A stretch of 64,000 nucleotides of DNA from Bacillus albus (GCF_001884185.1 NZ_MAOE01000110.1:87004-151003), one strand, 5' to 3'. Counted from the first letter of the stretch, positions 24,382 to 34,329 are shown. The notes: generated by a model from the letters alone, not told the origin. Made by a program: numbers and translations.

Positions 24382-25221
24382 TTAATAATAGTTAGGAAGT
24401 TCTTTTAACATTGTTTCTGTTTTACGTGCAGTAAAGGCTAAGTTATGATCATCTTTCGTTCTAAAAAATAATGTACGTAAAAAGGTTTTAATGTTGGCAC
24501 ATAAAATACAATATTCATTTAGCGAAAGGCGTTTTCTAATTTGAGGAAGCCTTTTTATTTTTTTATGAATAATTGAAATTAACTCATCTTGCGGGAAGTC
24601 ATGATATAGCATCGATAGTAACGGCGTAACAATTCGTTCATCTTCATTATTATGAAAAAGGTCAGATGGAATGAAGATTTTATTTAATAAACAATGAATT
24701 AATTCTTCGTACCACTTAAAAGTCGTATAGGAATTATGAACAATTTCAGTAAAGGCATCAGATACGTGGGCAAGACAATGAGCCCATCCTTTATTTTCAA
24801 TATAGCCCCGGAAATCTGTTTCTAAGTTTGTGTATGTAATGAGTTTGTTTTTTATGTCTTCGATATCCTCCTCTGTAAAAAAGTAGTGCGAGTTAGCGAA
24901 TTGGAGTATTAACGCAATTAACGAGACAGTATAAGAACGTGTGAAAACCCCATCTGTATGTGGGGAGTAAATGTCACAATATAAATACTCATCACTTAAA
25001 CAAGTTTGTAAAAGTAATTTCAGCTGATCATCCATAAGTAATTCATGATGAATGAAATGTGCAAAACATTTATATATAAGTTGGTAACGAACGTAACTAT
25101 CAGTCGTTCCGATATACTGAAGCATGTTGAGTGTTAACTCATTTATATCTATATGTTGTAGTTGCGTATAGTCATTTTGTTGTATAAGCTCTAACTGTTG
25201 TTGCAGCTCTGTAATATCCAA
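24382..25221 (-). CDS. DUF2785 domain protein
   Basis: 279 residues, largely helical, with DYTQLQHIDINELTLNML, FTRSYTVSLIALIL and a conserved NKGWAHCLAHVSDA segment (about residues 148-161) that I associate with DUF2785. No membrane segment or signal peptide. Function unknown. Start ATG 25219-25221 with GGAGGTTCTCC upstream. Head of a likely two-gene unit with the Nudix gene. Confidence 0.8.
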   Translation of the reverse strand: MDITELQQQLELIQQNDYTQLQHIDINELTLNMLQYIGTTDSYVRYQLIYKCFAHFIHHELLMDDQLKLLLQTCLSDEYLYCDIYSPHTDGVFTRSYTVSLIALILQFANSHYFFTEEDIEDIKNKLITYTNLETDFRGYIENKGWAHCLAHVSDAFTEIVHNSYTTFKWYEELIHCLLNKIFIPSDLFHNNEDERIVTPLLSMLYHDFPQDELISIIHKKIKRLPQIRKRLSLNEYCILCANIKTFLRTLFFRTKDDHNLAFTARKTETMLKELPNYY

Positions 25222-25344
25222 TGGAGAACCTCCTCCGCACTTTAAAGATGCGATGTTTTCTAGTATTCTATATATTCAAGGACAATCCTGCTCATGCAAG
25301 GAGAACAAATAGAAATTCGAGTATGACATAGATGAGGGAAGTAT

Positions 25345-26067
25345 ATGATGACTATAGAACAGTTAGAAAAACATTTTAAAATAAGAAGAAATGCTTCTTC
25401 TATCATGATAAAAGAAAATAATGCAGAGCCTTTTACAGAAGCGCAATTAAAGGAAATGATGCAATATTGCGTTGCTGAGGCTGAAAAAGAGGGAATAGAA
25501 AACTTACACTTTGAGATTTCTTCAAAAAGTCCAAATTACGATGTGTATAAAAAATGTTTCGAAACGTATTCATTTGAATATATTACTGAAAACATGATTG
25601 TATTTAAGGATATATATGAAGTAGAAGATGTAGAAAGTGAAATTGATTTTAAGCTGATTGAAGAAGTAGGAGAAGATACATTTTATTCTCTTTGGAACGA
25701 AATGACGGAAGAACAAGTCACTTATGATCAATTTGTAAATATGATGCTACAAGAAATTGGGGAGCAATGGAAAGAGCATTGTTTAACAGCGAGTATTGAT
25801 GAAGAGCCAATAGGAATTGTAATCCCGCATATTGAAAGAGGAACGTTAGAAGAAGGAAAACTCATGTATTTCGCAGTCGCTCCAAATATGCGAAATAAAG
25901 GGTACGAAGCAGCATTCTTCACAGGTGCAATGTTTGTCTTAAAAGAAATAGGTGCATCTTATTATATTGGCGAGACAAATGTACAAAATGAATGGATGAA
26001 GGATGTTTTTGAAAAGAATGGATGTCAGTTACTGAGTTGTACTGAGCGATATGTGAGGGTGTTTTAG
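25345..26067 (+). CDS. GNAT family N-acetyltransferase
   Basis: 240 residues with a degenerate N-terminal half and a C-terminal GNAT domain: LMYFAVAPNMRNKGYEAAFF (motif A, about residues 173-192, with R-x-x-G-Y in place of the usual RGxG) and GETNVQNEWMKDVFEKNGCQ. The two-part structure resembles long acetyltransferases with a duplicated fold. Acceptor unknown. Two ATG codons at 25345 and 25348 are equally possible. A divergent 120-bp gap separates it from DUF2785. Confidence 0.8.
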   Translation: MMTIEQLEKHFKIRRNASSIMIKENNAEPFTEAQLKEMMQYCVAEAEKEGIENLHFEISSKSPNYDVYKKCFETYSFEYITENMIVFKDIYEVEDVESEIDFKLIEEVGEDTFYSLWNEMTEEQVTYDQFVNMMLQEIGEQWKEHCLTASIDEEPIGIVIPHIERGTLEEGKLMYFAVAPNMRNKGYEAAFFTGAMFVLKEIGASYYIGETNVQNEWMKDVFEKNGCQLLSCTERYVRVF

Positions 26068-26242
26068 GAAGATGGAAAAGGTTCTTGAACTTGTTTAACG
26101 GAAATCCGTGTACAACTTATGAACAAATAAAAGAACTTCTTGCCTTTTTGTAAGATAAAAAGAAAAATGAGAACGACAAAGTAGATATTTCTATAATACA
26201 ATAAAGAAAGATTCGATTATATGAGAAAGCGTTGGTGAAAGA

Positions 26243-27262
26243 ATGGAGCAGCAAAGAAATGGGTTACAAGCAACTGTAGAAAGAAATGAAGATAATACGT
26301 TACATATAAAGTGGGAAAATAATATAGAGGAAGTTCGCATTTACTGGAGTACTTCGCCAGAACACATTGAAGAAAGTGGAGAATTACTTGCAACGGTAAA
26401 TGGAGAACCATCATGTACACTTGTAAACCCGAGTGAAAATGAGCGTCCATATTTTAGACTAGTAGGAAGTAATGGACAAGCAGTGACAGTAGCTGAGCGT
26501 AGATTGCCATTACAAGGCGCGTTTAACTTCCGTGATATGGGAGGATATGAGACGACAGATGGCCGTAAAGTAAAATGGGGCAAGTTGTACCGTTCTGAAG
26601 AATTAGCAGGACTAACAGAGTGGGATATCGACTATTTACAAAAGTCTGGCTTAAAGTTAATTTGTGACTACCGTACAGACTTCGAGGTAAAGCATAAGCC
26701 AAACCCAGAAATTACAGGCGCTCGTCAAGTGTGCTTACCAGTTATGCAAGACTTAGCGAAAGACCTAAACATAAATGAATTTTTCCAAGTTGGTGACCTT
26801 TCTATGTTAGGGAAACCAGGTGAGTATCTTGTGAAAATGAATCAAGATTTCGTAAGTGGTAATGAAGCATTCGTGAGCTTCTTAAGCTTAGCGCAAAACC
26901 CGGAAAACTTACCGTTAGTAAACCATTGTACAGCTGGAAAAGACCGTACAGGATTTGGGTCAGCATTATTATTACTTTTACTAGGTGTACCGGAAAAAAC
27001 AGTAATGGAAGACTACTTATTAAGTAACGGTTTCCGTGAAAAATTAAATGAGAAAATGATGGCCTTTTTAGGTGCAAAACTACAAAACGACGAAAGTAGA
27101 GCGATATTAGGTGCAATGTTCGAAGCGCGCGCTGAATATTTACAAGCTGCGATTGATGAAGTGAAAAAGCAATACGGTTCAGTTGAAGGGTATGCTGAAA
27201 AAGCACTTGGCTTTACGAAAGAGTCATTAGAGGAAATGAAAGAGTTATTGCTAGAAGATTAA
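26243..27262 (+). CDS. Tyrosine-protein phosphatase (Y_phosphatase3 type)
   Basis: 339 residues. The N-terminal 90 residues look like a small beta domain (LHIKWENNIEEVRIYW). The rest is a protein tyrosine/serine or lipid phosphatase domain, beginning with FNFRDMGGYET and carrying the P-loop HCTAGKDRTGFG (C-x5-R, about residues 229-240) and a general acid candidate in DYRTDFE. Family members such as LipA in Listeria act on phosphoproteins or phosphoinositides. No signal peptide. Terminator at 27271. Confidence 0.9.
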   Translation: MEQQRNGLQATVERNEDNTLHIKWENNIEEVRIYWSTSPEHIEESGELLATVNGEPSCTLVNPSENERPYFRLVGSNGQAVTVAERRLPLQGAFNFRDMGGYETTDGRKVKWGKLYRSEELAGLTEWDIDYLQKSGLKLICDYRTDFEVKHKPNPEITGARQVCLPVMQDLAKDLNINEFFQVGDLSMLGKPGEYLVKMNQDFVSGNEAFVSFLSLAQNPENLPLVNHCTAGKDRTGFGSALLLLLLGVPEKTVMEDYLLSNGFREKLNEKMMAFLGAKLQNDESRAILGAMFEARAEYLQAAIDEVKKQYGSVEGYAEKALGFTKESLEEMKELLLED

Positions 27263-27270
27263 TAATGAGG

Positions 27271-27300
27271 AGGGAGGCTGATTGGGTTAGCCTCCTTTTC
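27271..27300 (+). terminator. Terminator
   Basis: GGAGGCT and AGCCTCC pair around GATTGGGTT, followed by TTTTC. Confidence 0.7.
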
Positions 27301-27378
27301 TTATTGTTGTTATAATTTTGTTTATGAGGGTTGTTGTGCACCGGGGATGAAAAGAAATTAAGAATCGGGGGATAAAAG

Positions 27379-28290
27379 ATTCATACACGTGTAAAAGCAG
27401 AGGGGTTAAAAGAGAAGCTAGCAACAATACTAAGTCAAGATTATAAGGAACTGGCTGTTCAGAATTTAAAGGTGATTGGAAAAGGAGTGCAAAATATTGT
27501 TTTTCGGGGAGATTCAGAAAAGGGAGCTTTAGCTTTTCGAGTGCCGTGGGAGAGAGAAGTAGAAAATATAAATGAAGATTTATTTAATAGTCGGATTTCA
27601 TTAGAAAAGGAAGCAGAGCTCTCTGAGTTTTGTCATTCAAAAGGTATTCCAGTGCCAAAGATACACGGATTGCATCTTTCTGCAGAACTTGATTTTTTAA
27701 TTTCGGATTGTGTGTGTACTGATCATGTTCCAATTTCTGCGTATAAAATAGGCGAGTTAGTTAGTAAGCTTCATAGTATGCCAATTGATGATTTACATTA
27801 CGGACAAAACATTAGAGAGCCCATTAGTAAGTATATAGCAGAACGAATTGTGAAACGGGTAGAAGGGTTTAATACAATCACGAACTGTGGAATGAAACTT
27901 CCAGATACGAAAACAATTGAACAGATTCTTAGTACAGCAGATCATGAAAAGTGTTTACTACATATGGATATTCGACCGGCCAATTTAATTGGATATAATG
28001 GAGAAGTTAAAGCGATAGTTGATTGGGATAACGCTCTAATTGGTCACCCATTACTGGAGCTTATGAGAATAGCTGAAACAAATGAGGTTAGTTGGGATGA
28101 ATTTAAAGATGGATATAAGAATGATAGTATCTTTAACGCTACTCCTCATATTGTTAGTTTATTTTATAGATTAGATACAGCGGTCATGCTTGCAAACTTA
28201 TTTATAGCAGATTTGAAAATAGAAGATAAAGGTGTATTCTATAAACAGCGGGTTAAAGCAATCCATCACGAAATATATAAAAGTTTATAA
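27379..28290 (+). CDS. Aminoglycoside phosphotransferase-like kinase with probable ATT start
   Basis: The frame is open from 27376; ATT 27379 lies 6 bases after GGGGGA (27367-27372) and gives HTRVKAEGLKEKL as a natural N-terminus, 303 residues in all. The first standard start, GTG 27472, has no ribosome binding site and would remove the front of the kinase fold just before the glycine-rich VIGKGVQNIVF. The APH catalytic loop HMDIRPANL and metal site IVDWDN are intact. Such kinases modify aminoglycosides, choline, homoserine or sugars; the substrate is unknown. The HAD gene follows closely downstream. Confidence 0.75.
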   Translation: MHTRVKAEGLKEKLATILSQDYKELAVQNLKVIGKGVQNIVFRGDSEKGALAFRVPWEREVENINEDLFNSRISLEKEAELSEFCHSKGIPVPKIHGLHLSAELDFLISDCVCTDHVPISAYKIGELVSKLHSMPIDDLHYGQNIREPISKYIAERIVKRVEGFNTITNCGMKLPDTKTIEQILSTADHEKCLLHMDIRPANLIGYNGEVKAIVDWDNALIGHPLLELMRIAETNEVSWDEFKDGYKNDSIFNATPHIVSLFYRLDTAVMLANLFIADLKIEDKGVFYKQRVKAIHHEIYKSL

Positions 28291-28336
28291 GCTATAAGAA
28301 TGAATTTTTGAAATAGAATTGAGGAGAAAGAACATC

Positions 28337-29047
28337 ATGAAATACAAAGTTATATTATTCGACGTAGACGATACATTATTAGATTTCCCTGAAACGGAAA
28401 GACACGCATTACATAATGCGTTTGTACAGTTCGGGATGCCTACAGGGTATAATGATTATCTTGCAAGTTATAAAGAGATTAGTAATGGATTATGGAGAGC
28501 TTTAGAAAATAAAATGATTACGCTAAGTGAATTAGCGGTAGATCGATTTAGACAATTATTTGCCCTTCATAATATAAAAGTAGATGCGCAGCAATTTAGC
28601 GGTGTATACCTTGAAAACTTAGGGAAAGAAGTACATCTTATAGAAGGTGCAGTGCAATTATGTGAGAATCTACAAGATTGCAAGTTAGGTATTATTACGA
28701 ATGGATACACGAAGGTGCAACAATCGAGAATTGGAAATTCGCCTTTATGTAATTTCTTTGATCATATTATTATTTCAGAAGAGGTTGGTCATCAAAAACC
28801 AGCACGTGAGATTTTTGATTATGCGTTTGAAAAGTTTGGGATTACGGATAAATCAAGTGTATTAATGGTTGGAGATTCGCTTACTTCTGATATGAGAGGT
28901 GGAGAAGATTACGGCATTGATACGTGTTGGTATAATCCGAGTTTGAAAGAAAATAGGGCGGATGTTAAGCCGACTTATGAAGTGGAGAGTCTGCTACAAA
29001 TTTTAGAAATTGTAGAAGTGACTAAAGAAAAAGTAGCTTCATTTTAA
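28337..29047 (+). CDS. HAD hydrolase, YjjG/YfnB-type nucleotidase
   Basis: 236 residues from ATG 28337 behind GAGGAG; a TTG at 28319 lies before the site. HAD motifs: FDVDDTLLD (I), ITNGY (II), HQKPAREIF (III) and VGDSLTSDMRGGEDYG (IV). The order and the cap domain between I and II match the YjjG family of pyrimidine 5'-nucleotidases that remove non-canonical nucleotides. Located 46 bp after the kinase gene. Confidence 0.88.
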   Translation: MKYKVILFDVDDTLLDFPETERHALHNAFVQFGMPTGYNDYLASYKEISNGLWRALENKMITLSELAVDRFRQLFALHNIKVDAQQFSGVYLENLGKEVHLIEGAVQLCENLQDCKLGIITNGYTKVQQSRIGNSPLCNFFDHIIISEEVGHQKPAREIFDYAFEKFGITDKSSVLMVGDSLTSDMRGGEDYGIDTCWYNPSLKENRADVKPTYEVESLLQILEIVEVTKEKVASF

Positions 29048-29117
29048 TTGTATTGATATATGTTCAGTTACGGTCAATATAGGCAAGAGCCGTGTAACAA
29101 CTAGAGGTGAATAAAGG

Positions 29118-30080
29118 ATGTTAACGTTTTTATTTGAGTTAGACAAAAGTATTCCGCAGAAGGATGAACCGCGGTATGCCGCTTATGCGAATGGCTTTAT
29201 TGAAGGGGATGTAACGATTCTTGTCGATGACAACGTACTTTTTCAGAAGTCATGTATGAAGGTTGCAGAGCTTGGTATTTATTTAGGACAGTGGATGGAA
29301 CAAGTGCAACAGGGGCAAAACGAACAGTTGAATTATGAAACGAGTGATCGTGAGGAAGTAATTCTTGGATTCTTATACGAAGAGGAAGATCAGTGGAGAG
29401 TTGCTTCCAGCTGGCAGCAATTTGAACTGCAAGAGCGTATATCCACTACAGCATTAGTAGAGAGCGTTGGGCGTTATTTGAATGAGCTAAATAAGGAACT
29501 GCGCGCGATAGAATATCCCGTTACGTTTGATCAGTATTTACGAGGAGAGCGAGTGATGCAGCTTTCTTACAAGAGACTGTGTGATAGTAAGGCGGATACG
29601 ACGTCAATAGAGGTTTATAATGAAAGCGAAAGAGTAGGCGCAGTACGGGGCTATTATAAAAATACGTTGATGAAAGTGCTAGACTTTATTCCGAAAGTCG
29701 GTAGTAATATCATTTATGAAATAAAGGATAGTAAGGACAATATTCGCGTCGTTGCAAAGGATGTAAGTAGGCAGCGTCAAAGAAGGATTTTAGTAACGTA
29801 CATCGATCATCATGATGCAGAGCATGAAATACTTGTATGTGACGGAAAGTTATTAGATGCAAATTTCTTATTTACCTTTACATATAAGAGGGAAGAATAT
29901 GTTGTTCACAAAACTCCAATTGGACTTGGAAAGTTATTACGAAACGGCTATGTAATCGCAGATTGGAACATTCGTCTTGAGGAAGATATGTATGATATTG
30001 AGATGAATGTATATGATGAGAATTATATAGAGGATCAATACTTACTATTAGGCGTATTTCATGCTGTTTTGTATGGGTGA
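29118..30080 (+). CDS. Hypothetical protein with possible tubby/LURP-like C-terminal domain
   Basis: 320 soluble residues. The first 150 are acidic and mixed alpha/beta (DKSIPQKDEPRYAAYANGFI). From about 160 on, beta-strand patterns ending in hydrophobic LLLGVFHAVLYG with basic KNTLMKVLDFIPKVGSNIIYEI resemble tubby C-terminal/LURP-one-like folds, where a beta-barrel wraps a central helix. This is a shape-based guess. No signal peptide. ATG 29118 with TAGAGGTGA. A bidirectional terminator follows. Confidence 0.6.
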   Translation: MLTFLFELDKSIPQKDEPRYAAYANGFIEGDVTILVDDNVLFQKSCMKVAELGIYLGQWMEQVQQGQNEQLNYETSDREEVILGFLYEEEDQWRVASSWQQFELQERISTTALVESVGRYLNELNKELRAIEYPVTFDQYLRGERVMQLSYKRLCDSKADTTSIEVYNESERVGAVRGYYKNTLMKVLDFIPKVGSNIIYEIKDSKDNIRVVAKDVSRQRQRRILVTYIDHHDAEHEILVCDGKLLDANFLFTFTYKREEYVVHKTPIGLGKLLRNGYVIADWNIRLEEDMYDIEMNVYDENYIEDQYLLLGVFHAVLYG

Positions 30081-30089
30081 TAAATGAGA

Positions 30090-30128
30090 AATACCGGCAT
30101 TCTTCATGGGAAGGATGCCGGTATTTTT
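30090..30128. terminator. Bidirectional terminator
   Basis: AATACCGGCAT pairs with ATGCCGGTATT around an 14-base interior, with T-runs on both strands. Confidence 0.85.
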
Positions 30129-30330
30129 ATTTATTCTCAAAAATAAAAATCTCATCAATCGTACTATGAAGAGCCTTCGCTATATCGTGAGCGAGCTGTA
30201 AGGAAGGATTATATTTTCCTTTTTCGAGATGGCTAATTGTTTCACGGCGTACACCAACACTCTTTGCTAAATCTTCTTGTGTCATGTTCAACTTGGCGCG
30301 GTATTCTTTTATTTTCGTTACGAACGCCAT
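30127..30330 (-). CDS. XRE/Cro-type HTH regulator, 67 aa
   Basis: A bare helix-turn-helix protein: [40 protein letters not shown] and the helix-5 IDEIFIF, close to the small YozG/YvaO-like regulators. Its gene overlaps the upstream DUF3796 membrane protein gene by 13 bp, so both are one translation-coupled pair, a common regulator plus membrane protein arrangement in Firmicutes. Confidence 0.9.
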   Translation of the reverse strand: MAFVTKIKEYRAKLNMTQEDLAKSVGVRRETISHLEKGKYNPSLQLAHDIAKALHSTIDEIFIFENK

Positions 30331-30677
30331 GGCGCATCTTCCATTTCATCAACAGGTTTATCGTAAAAGAACATAGAGAAGCCGAACGTAAGAATGAGTG
30401 TGCCGAAAATAAGAGCGATATCAATCTCTTGTAGTGCCGGGTTTGGAAACAGCATTTCAATAAACATAATAATAGCGGTAGTTAGTAATGTAACGATAAA
30501 GGCATTGCGGCACGATTTATTGACGATTTGTTCAAATAGTTCATCGTGTTGAACCGTTCTATACGTTGTGAAAAAGGAGAAGAAACAGAACATAGTAAAC
30601 AATCCTTTGTCGTAAAAAAAGCCGAGGAATCCAAAGAAACCGAGAAACCCTAAATATTTAATCCAAGTAGTTTTCAC
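30318..30677 (-). CDS. DUF3796-like membrane protein
   Basis: 119 residues from GTG 30675-30677, with GGAGA upstream; the TTG at 30695 precedes that site. Four hydrophobic segments include the Phe-rich [18 protein letters not shown], then a cytoplasmic [18 protein letters not shown] loop, and two further helices. This matches DUF3796, found beside small XRE regulators. The pair may sense membrane state, but no role is proven. Confidence 0.7.
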   Translation of the reverse strand: MKTTWIKYLGFLGFFGFLGFFYDKGLFTMFCFFSFFTTYRTVQHDELFEQIVNKSCRNAFIVTLLTTAIIMFIEMLFPNPALQEIDIALIFGTLILTFGFSMFFYDKPVDEMEDAPWRS

Positions 30678-30856
30678 GATAGATTCTCCTTTCAATGTTA
30701 GAAATAATTCACGTTATGTTATAAATATATCACATGTAAAAATGTATAGTAATAATAGTTTTCCAATTCTTTTCATAATAATAGTAAAAAGAGGAAATAT
30801 ACTGCGAAATAAAGAGGATAATATTGTAAAATGGTTGTAAGGAGGGGGAGGAAGGT

Positions 30857-31051
30857 ATGTTAACTTGGATCATGATCGTTGTATTACTTGTAGTCATTAC
30901 TGTAGTTGCGACGGTGTTAATCGGGCGAAATGGTGATGCGAATTATAGTAAGGCGACAAAGGGGAATATTAGAAGACTTACGATGATTTATATTATACTA
31001 GCTGTCGTTTTAATCGTTGGGTTAGGTCTGTATATTTATTTTAAAGGTTAA
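30857..31051 (+). CDS. Small membrane protein, 64 aa
   Basis: Two membrane helices (residues 3-22 and 42-61) separated by a short basic loop GRNGDANYSKATKGNIRR. ATG 30857 behind AGGAGGGGGAGG. Family not recognised. It lies 86 bp before the ABC exporter genes and may be transcribed separately. Confidence 0.65.
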   Translation: MLTWIMIVVLLVVITVVATVLIGRNGDANYSKATKGNIRRLTMIYIILAVVLIVGLGLYIYFKG

Positions 31052-31137
31052 AAACTGAAAAATAAAAAAATCTAAAAATATAAGTATGCTATAATGTTAA
31101 TATAGTTATTTGGTAATTAAGGAAAGGATTGGATGTA

Positions 31138-31863
31138 ATGATTGAAATTACAAATGTGTCAAAAAGTTATAATGGGTCTACTTATGCAGTAAAAGATTTA
31201 AGTTTATCTGTGCCTAGCGGAGAAATTTTTGGATTTTTAGGGCCGAATGGTGCGGGTAAATCAACGACAATTAAGATGATTACTGGTATTCATGGGGTGG
31301 ACAAAGGAACGATTACGATTAATGGTATAGATATTATGAAAAATCCGATGGAAGCGAAAAGGACGTTTGGTTATGTCCCAGATAGCCCAGATATGTTTTT
31401 ACGATTAAAAGGAATTGAATATTTAAACTTTATGGCAGATATGTATGAAGTGCCGAAAGAAGTACGACAAGAGCGAATTGAGTCTTTAGCGAAGAAATTT
31501 GATCTTTACAATGCGTTATCGGATCAAATTCAAAGTTATTCGCACGGTATGAGACAAAAAATCGTTATTATTGGTGTGCTCGTGCATGAGCCAGATATAT
31601 GGATTTTAGATGAACCGTTAACGGGGCTTGATCCGAAATCCGCATATATTTTAAAAGAAATGATGAGAGAACATGCGGATAAAGGAAAGATTGTATTTTT
31701 CTCGACACACGTATTAGAAGTAGCAGAAAAAATATGTGACCGCGTTGCAATTATTAATAAGGGGAATCTTCAGTTTAAAGGGAATTTAGATGAAATGAGA
31801 GATCATTTTAAATCCAATGAATCACTTGAAAAAATGTTCTTGGAGATGACGGGGAATGAGTAA
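31138..31863 (+). CDS. ABC transporter ATP-binding protein
   Basis: 241 residues from ATG 31138 (AAAGGA 9 bases upstream); a TTG at 31129 overlaps the site. Walker A GPNGAGKST, Q-loop YVPDSPDMFL, signature YSHGMRQKI (S-H-G in place of S-G-G), Walker B IWILDEPLTGLD and H-loop STHV. The signature variant and the C-terminal EKMFLEMT are typical of ABC-2 type exporter ATPases (EcsA/YthP-like). The 3' end overlaps the permease gene by 8 bp. Confidence 0.92.
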   Translation: MIEITNVSKSYNGSTYAVKDLSLSVPSGEIFGFLGPNGAGKSTTIKMITGIHGVDKGTITINGIDIMKNPMEAKRTFGYVPDSPDMFLRLKGIEYLNFMADMYEVPKEVRQERIESLAKKFDLYNALSDQIQSYSHGMRQKIVIIGVLVHEPDIWILDEPLTGLDPKSAYILKEMMREHADKGKIVFFSTHVLEVAEKICDRVAIINKGNLQFKGNLDEMRDHFKSNESLEKMFLEMTGNE

Positions 31864-33514
31864 AATTTGGACGTTAACGAAAGTATTATTAAAATTAAAT
31901 TATGCAGATTTTATAACAGATAAGAAGAAGCGATGGGCGTATGTATTTTCATTTGCAGCCATTTTATTTGTCGGCTTTTTACTATTTGGTTCTATCACGC
32001 ACGCAATGTATGAGGGAATGATACATTTAGGGCAAGATCCAGGAATGATTATCGCAATGGGACTTGCGATTGCGAGTATATGGGTATTTTTAATGAGTAT
32101 AACGAACATTTTAACTGTATTTTACTATAGTAATGACATTGAAATGTTACTACCATTACCATTAAAACCAGCCCAGATTATTTCGGCAAAATTTTTAACA
32201 GTATTAATAACACAATACGTAATGAGTTCATTCATTTTATTACCAATCTTTATTACGTACGGGTTAAAAAGTAGTGCATTTATTACATATTACATATATA
32301 TGATTTTTATTTACTTACTCTTCCCGATTGTGCCGTTAGTACTAGCTTCGTTACTGATGACAGTTATTATGAGGTATACAAATATAGCAAAAAATAAAGA
32401 CCGAGGAAATATATTTATTGGAATTGTAAGTATACTATTTATTGTAGGAATTAATGTATTTTTACAGTGGAAAAATAAAAGCTCGTTTTCTGAAGATGCA
32501 ATTGCGGATTACCTTGCGAACAACCAATCTTCTCTTTTAGTACAAATGACAAACTATTTTCCAACTACATATTTCGGAGCAGTGGCATTAGTAGAAAATG
32601 TAAATTGGAAGGGTCCTTTATACGTATTAATCTTTGCACTTATTTCATTTGTATTTTTTGTGTTGTTTTATTACATTGCAGAGCGTACATATTTAAAAGG
32701 GGTTATTGGACTTTCAACGAGTACAGCAAAAAAAGAGGTTATTTCAGCCGAAGGATTACAGAAATCAACGGTACAAAGTTCACATTTAAAAGCGTATGTG
32801 AAAAAGGAATTTAAAACGTTATTCCGTACACCACAATTTTTCTTAAATTGTATTGTACAAACTTTCGTTATGCCGATTATGTTATTCTTTGTTTTATTCG
32901 TGCAAGACGGGAATTTAAAGTGGATTACAGGGTATATTGATAACCCAAAATCAGCAGGCCTTGCAATTGGCGTGGGTCTTTGTGCATCGCTATTTTTAAT
33001 GGGAAGTAACGTCATCGCAACAACATCATTTTCACGTGATGGAAGTTCATGGTTTGTAAATCGTTATTTACCTGTAAAAGCTTCAGATATCTTTTTTGCG
33101 AAAGCGATAACGGCTTGGTTAATTAATGTGATCATTTTAGCAGTATTCGGCATTACGATGGCAGTTGTAGCGGGGATTTCTCCTGTATTTATGTTACTGT
33201 GGTTTTTACTAAGTGCGAACGGGTTACTGTTAATTAATTTAATCGGTACACGCTGGGATGCACAAACTGCAGATATTCATTGGGATACAGAACAGAAATT
33301 ATTTAAGAGCCGATATACAACTTTGTGGAATTTTTTAGCTAATATTTTTATAGCTTTAGTTATTGTTGCGGGAGTAGGTTTATTATACTTCTTCCTTCAA
33401 GTAGGATTGTGGGTAATGTTTATCGTTTTATTTGTAATGTTTACGATTGTAAATTATATCTTCATTAAAATTTTGAAATTAGGTGCAGAACGTATATTGT
33501 CAAATATTGAATAA
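31856..33514 (+). CDS. ABC exporter permease
   Basis: 552 residues with about twelve membrane helices in two halves and a soluble stretch near residues 290-330. The region YYSNDIEMLLPLPLKPAQII after helix 3 is typical of large ABC-2-type permeases. Substrate unknown. It is translated with overlap from the ATPase gene, and the pair forms one exporter. No dedicated terminator is evident; the SDR gene follows 56 bp later after a weak hairpin. Confidence 0.88.
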   Translation: MSKIWTLTKVLLKLNYADFITDKKKRWAYVFSFAAILFVGFLLFGSITHAMYEGMIHLGQDPGMIIAMGLAIASIWVFLMSITNILTVFYYSNDIEMLLPLPLKPAQIISAKFLTVLITQYVMSSFILLPIFITYGLKSSAFITYYIYMIFIYLLFPIVPLVLASLLMTVIMRYTNIAKNKDRGNIFIGIVSILFIVGINVFLQWKNKSSFSEDAIADYLANNQSSLLVQMTNYFPTTYFGAVALVENVNWKGPLYVLIFALISFVFFVLFYYIAERTYLKGVIGLSTSTAKKEVISAEGLQKSTVQSSHLKAYVKKEFKTLFRTPQFFLNCIVQTFVMPIMLFFVLFVQDGNLKWITGYIDNPKSAGLAIGVGLCASLFLMGSNVIATTSFSRDGSSWFVNRYLPVKASDIFFAKAITAWLINVIILAVFGITMAVVAGISPVFMLLWFLLSANGLLLINLIGTRWDAQTADIHWDTEQKLFKSRYTTLWNFLANIFIALVIVAGVGLLYFFLQVGLWVMFIVLFVMFTIVNYIFIKILKLGAERILSNIE

Positions 33515-33570
33515 ATAGATAGATCCTCTGTATTCGTGCAGAGGATTTATCCATAGATGGAGGAGAAAAG

Positions 33571-34329
33571 GTGAAGAAAATAGCAATTGTAACAGGGGCA
33601 ACTCGTCTGAATGGAATTGGTGCAGCTGTATGCAAGGTGCTTGCTCAAGAAGGGATAGACATTTTTTTCACGTACTGGTCTCAGTATGATAAAGCGATGC
33701 CGTGGGGAATGCATGACAAAGAGCCCTTTTTGTTGAAAGAGGAGATTGAAAGTTTAGGTGTTCAATGTGAAATGGCAGAAATCAATTTATCGCAGTCGTA
33801 TTCGCCCAATCGTTTGTTTTATATGGTCTCAGAACGTTTAGGTGATCCATCTATTTTAATTAATAATGCAGCGTATGCTACTCATACGAGAATTGAGGAA
33901 TTAAACGTAGAACAGTTAGATAAACATTATACAGTGAATGTTCGCGCTACTATGTTATTAAGTTCATTATTTATAAAACATTATGCAAGCAAGGCGAGTG
34001 GAAGTATTATTAATCTTACTTCAGGGCAGTCGTTAGGGCCAATGCCTGATGAACTAGCATACGTAGCGACGAAAGGAGCAATTGAAGCATTTACAAAATC
34101 AGTAGCACCTGTTGCGATGGAGAAGGGGATTACAGTTAATGCTGTTGACCCTGGACCGACGAATACAGGATGGATTACAGAGGAACTGAAGCATCATTTA
34201 GTATGGAAGTTTCCGCAAAATAAAGTAGGGGAACCGGCGGACGCAGCACGCTTAATTTCTTTTTTAGTAAGTGAAGAAGCAAAATGGATTACGGGTCAAG
34301 TTATTCATTCGAACGGCGGTTACTCATAA
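33571..34329 (+). CDS. SDR family oxidoreductase
   Basis: 252 residues with the classical SDR cofactor motif TGATRLNGIGAAV (TGxxxGIG with a three-residue insertion, residues 9-21), NNAA, catalytic Ser in NLTSGQS and YVATK (YxxxK). The C-terminal WITGQVIHSNGG is typical of FabG-like enzymes. Acidic/neutral residues after strand 2 (TYWSQYDKAM) do not settle NAD versus NADP. GTG 33571 behind GGAGGAG. Related Bacillus proteins are annotated as 3-oxoacyl-ACP reductase-like; the substrate is open. Confidence 0.88.
   Translation: MKKIAIVTGATRLNGIGAAVCKVLAQEGIDIFFTYWSQYDKAMPWGMHDKEPFLLKEEIESLGVQCEMAEINLSQSYSPNRLFYMVSERLGDPSILINNAAYATHTRIEELNVEQLDKHYTVNVRATMLLSSLFIKHYASKASGSIINLTSGQSLGPMPDELAYVATKGAIEAFTKSVAPVAMEKGITVNAVDPGPTNTGWITEELKHHLVWKFPQNKVGEPADAARLISFLVSEEAKWITGQVIHSNGGYS

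Noticed and set aside
26068-26150. Short frame with PCTTYEQIKELLAFL after the GNAT gene
   Set aside because: No start codon or ribosome binding site; at most a remnant of a lost gene.
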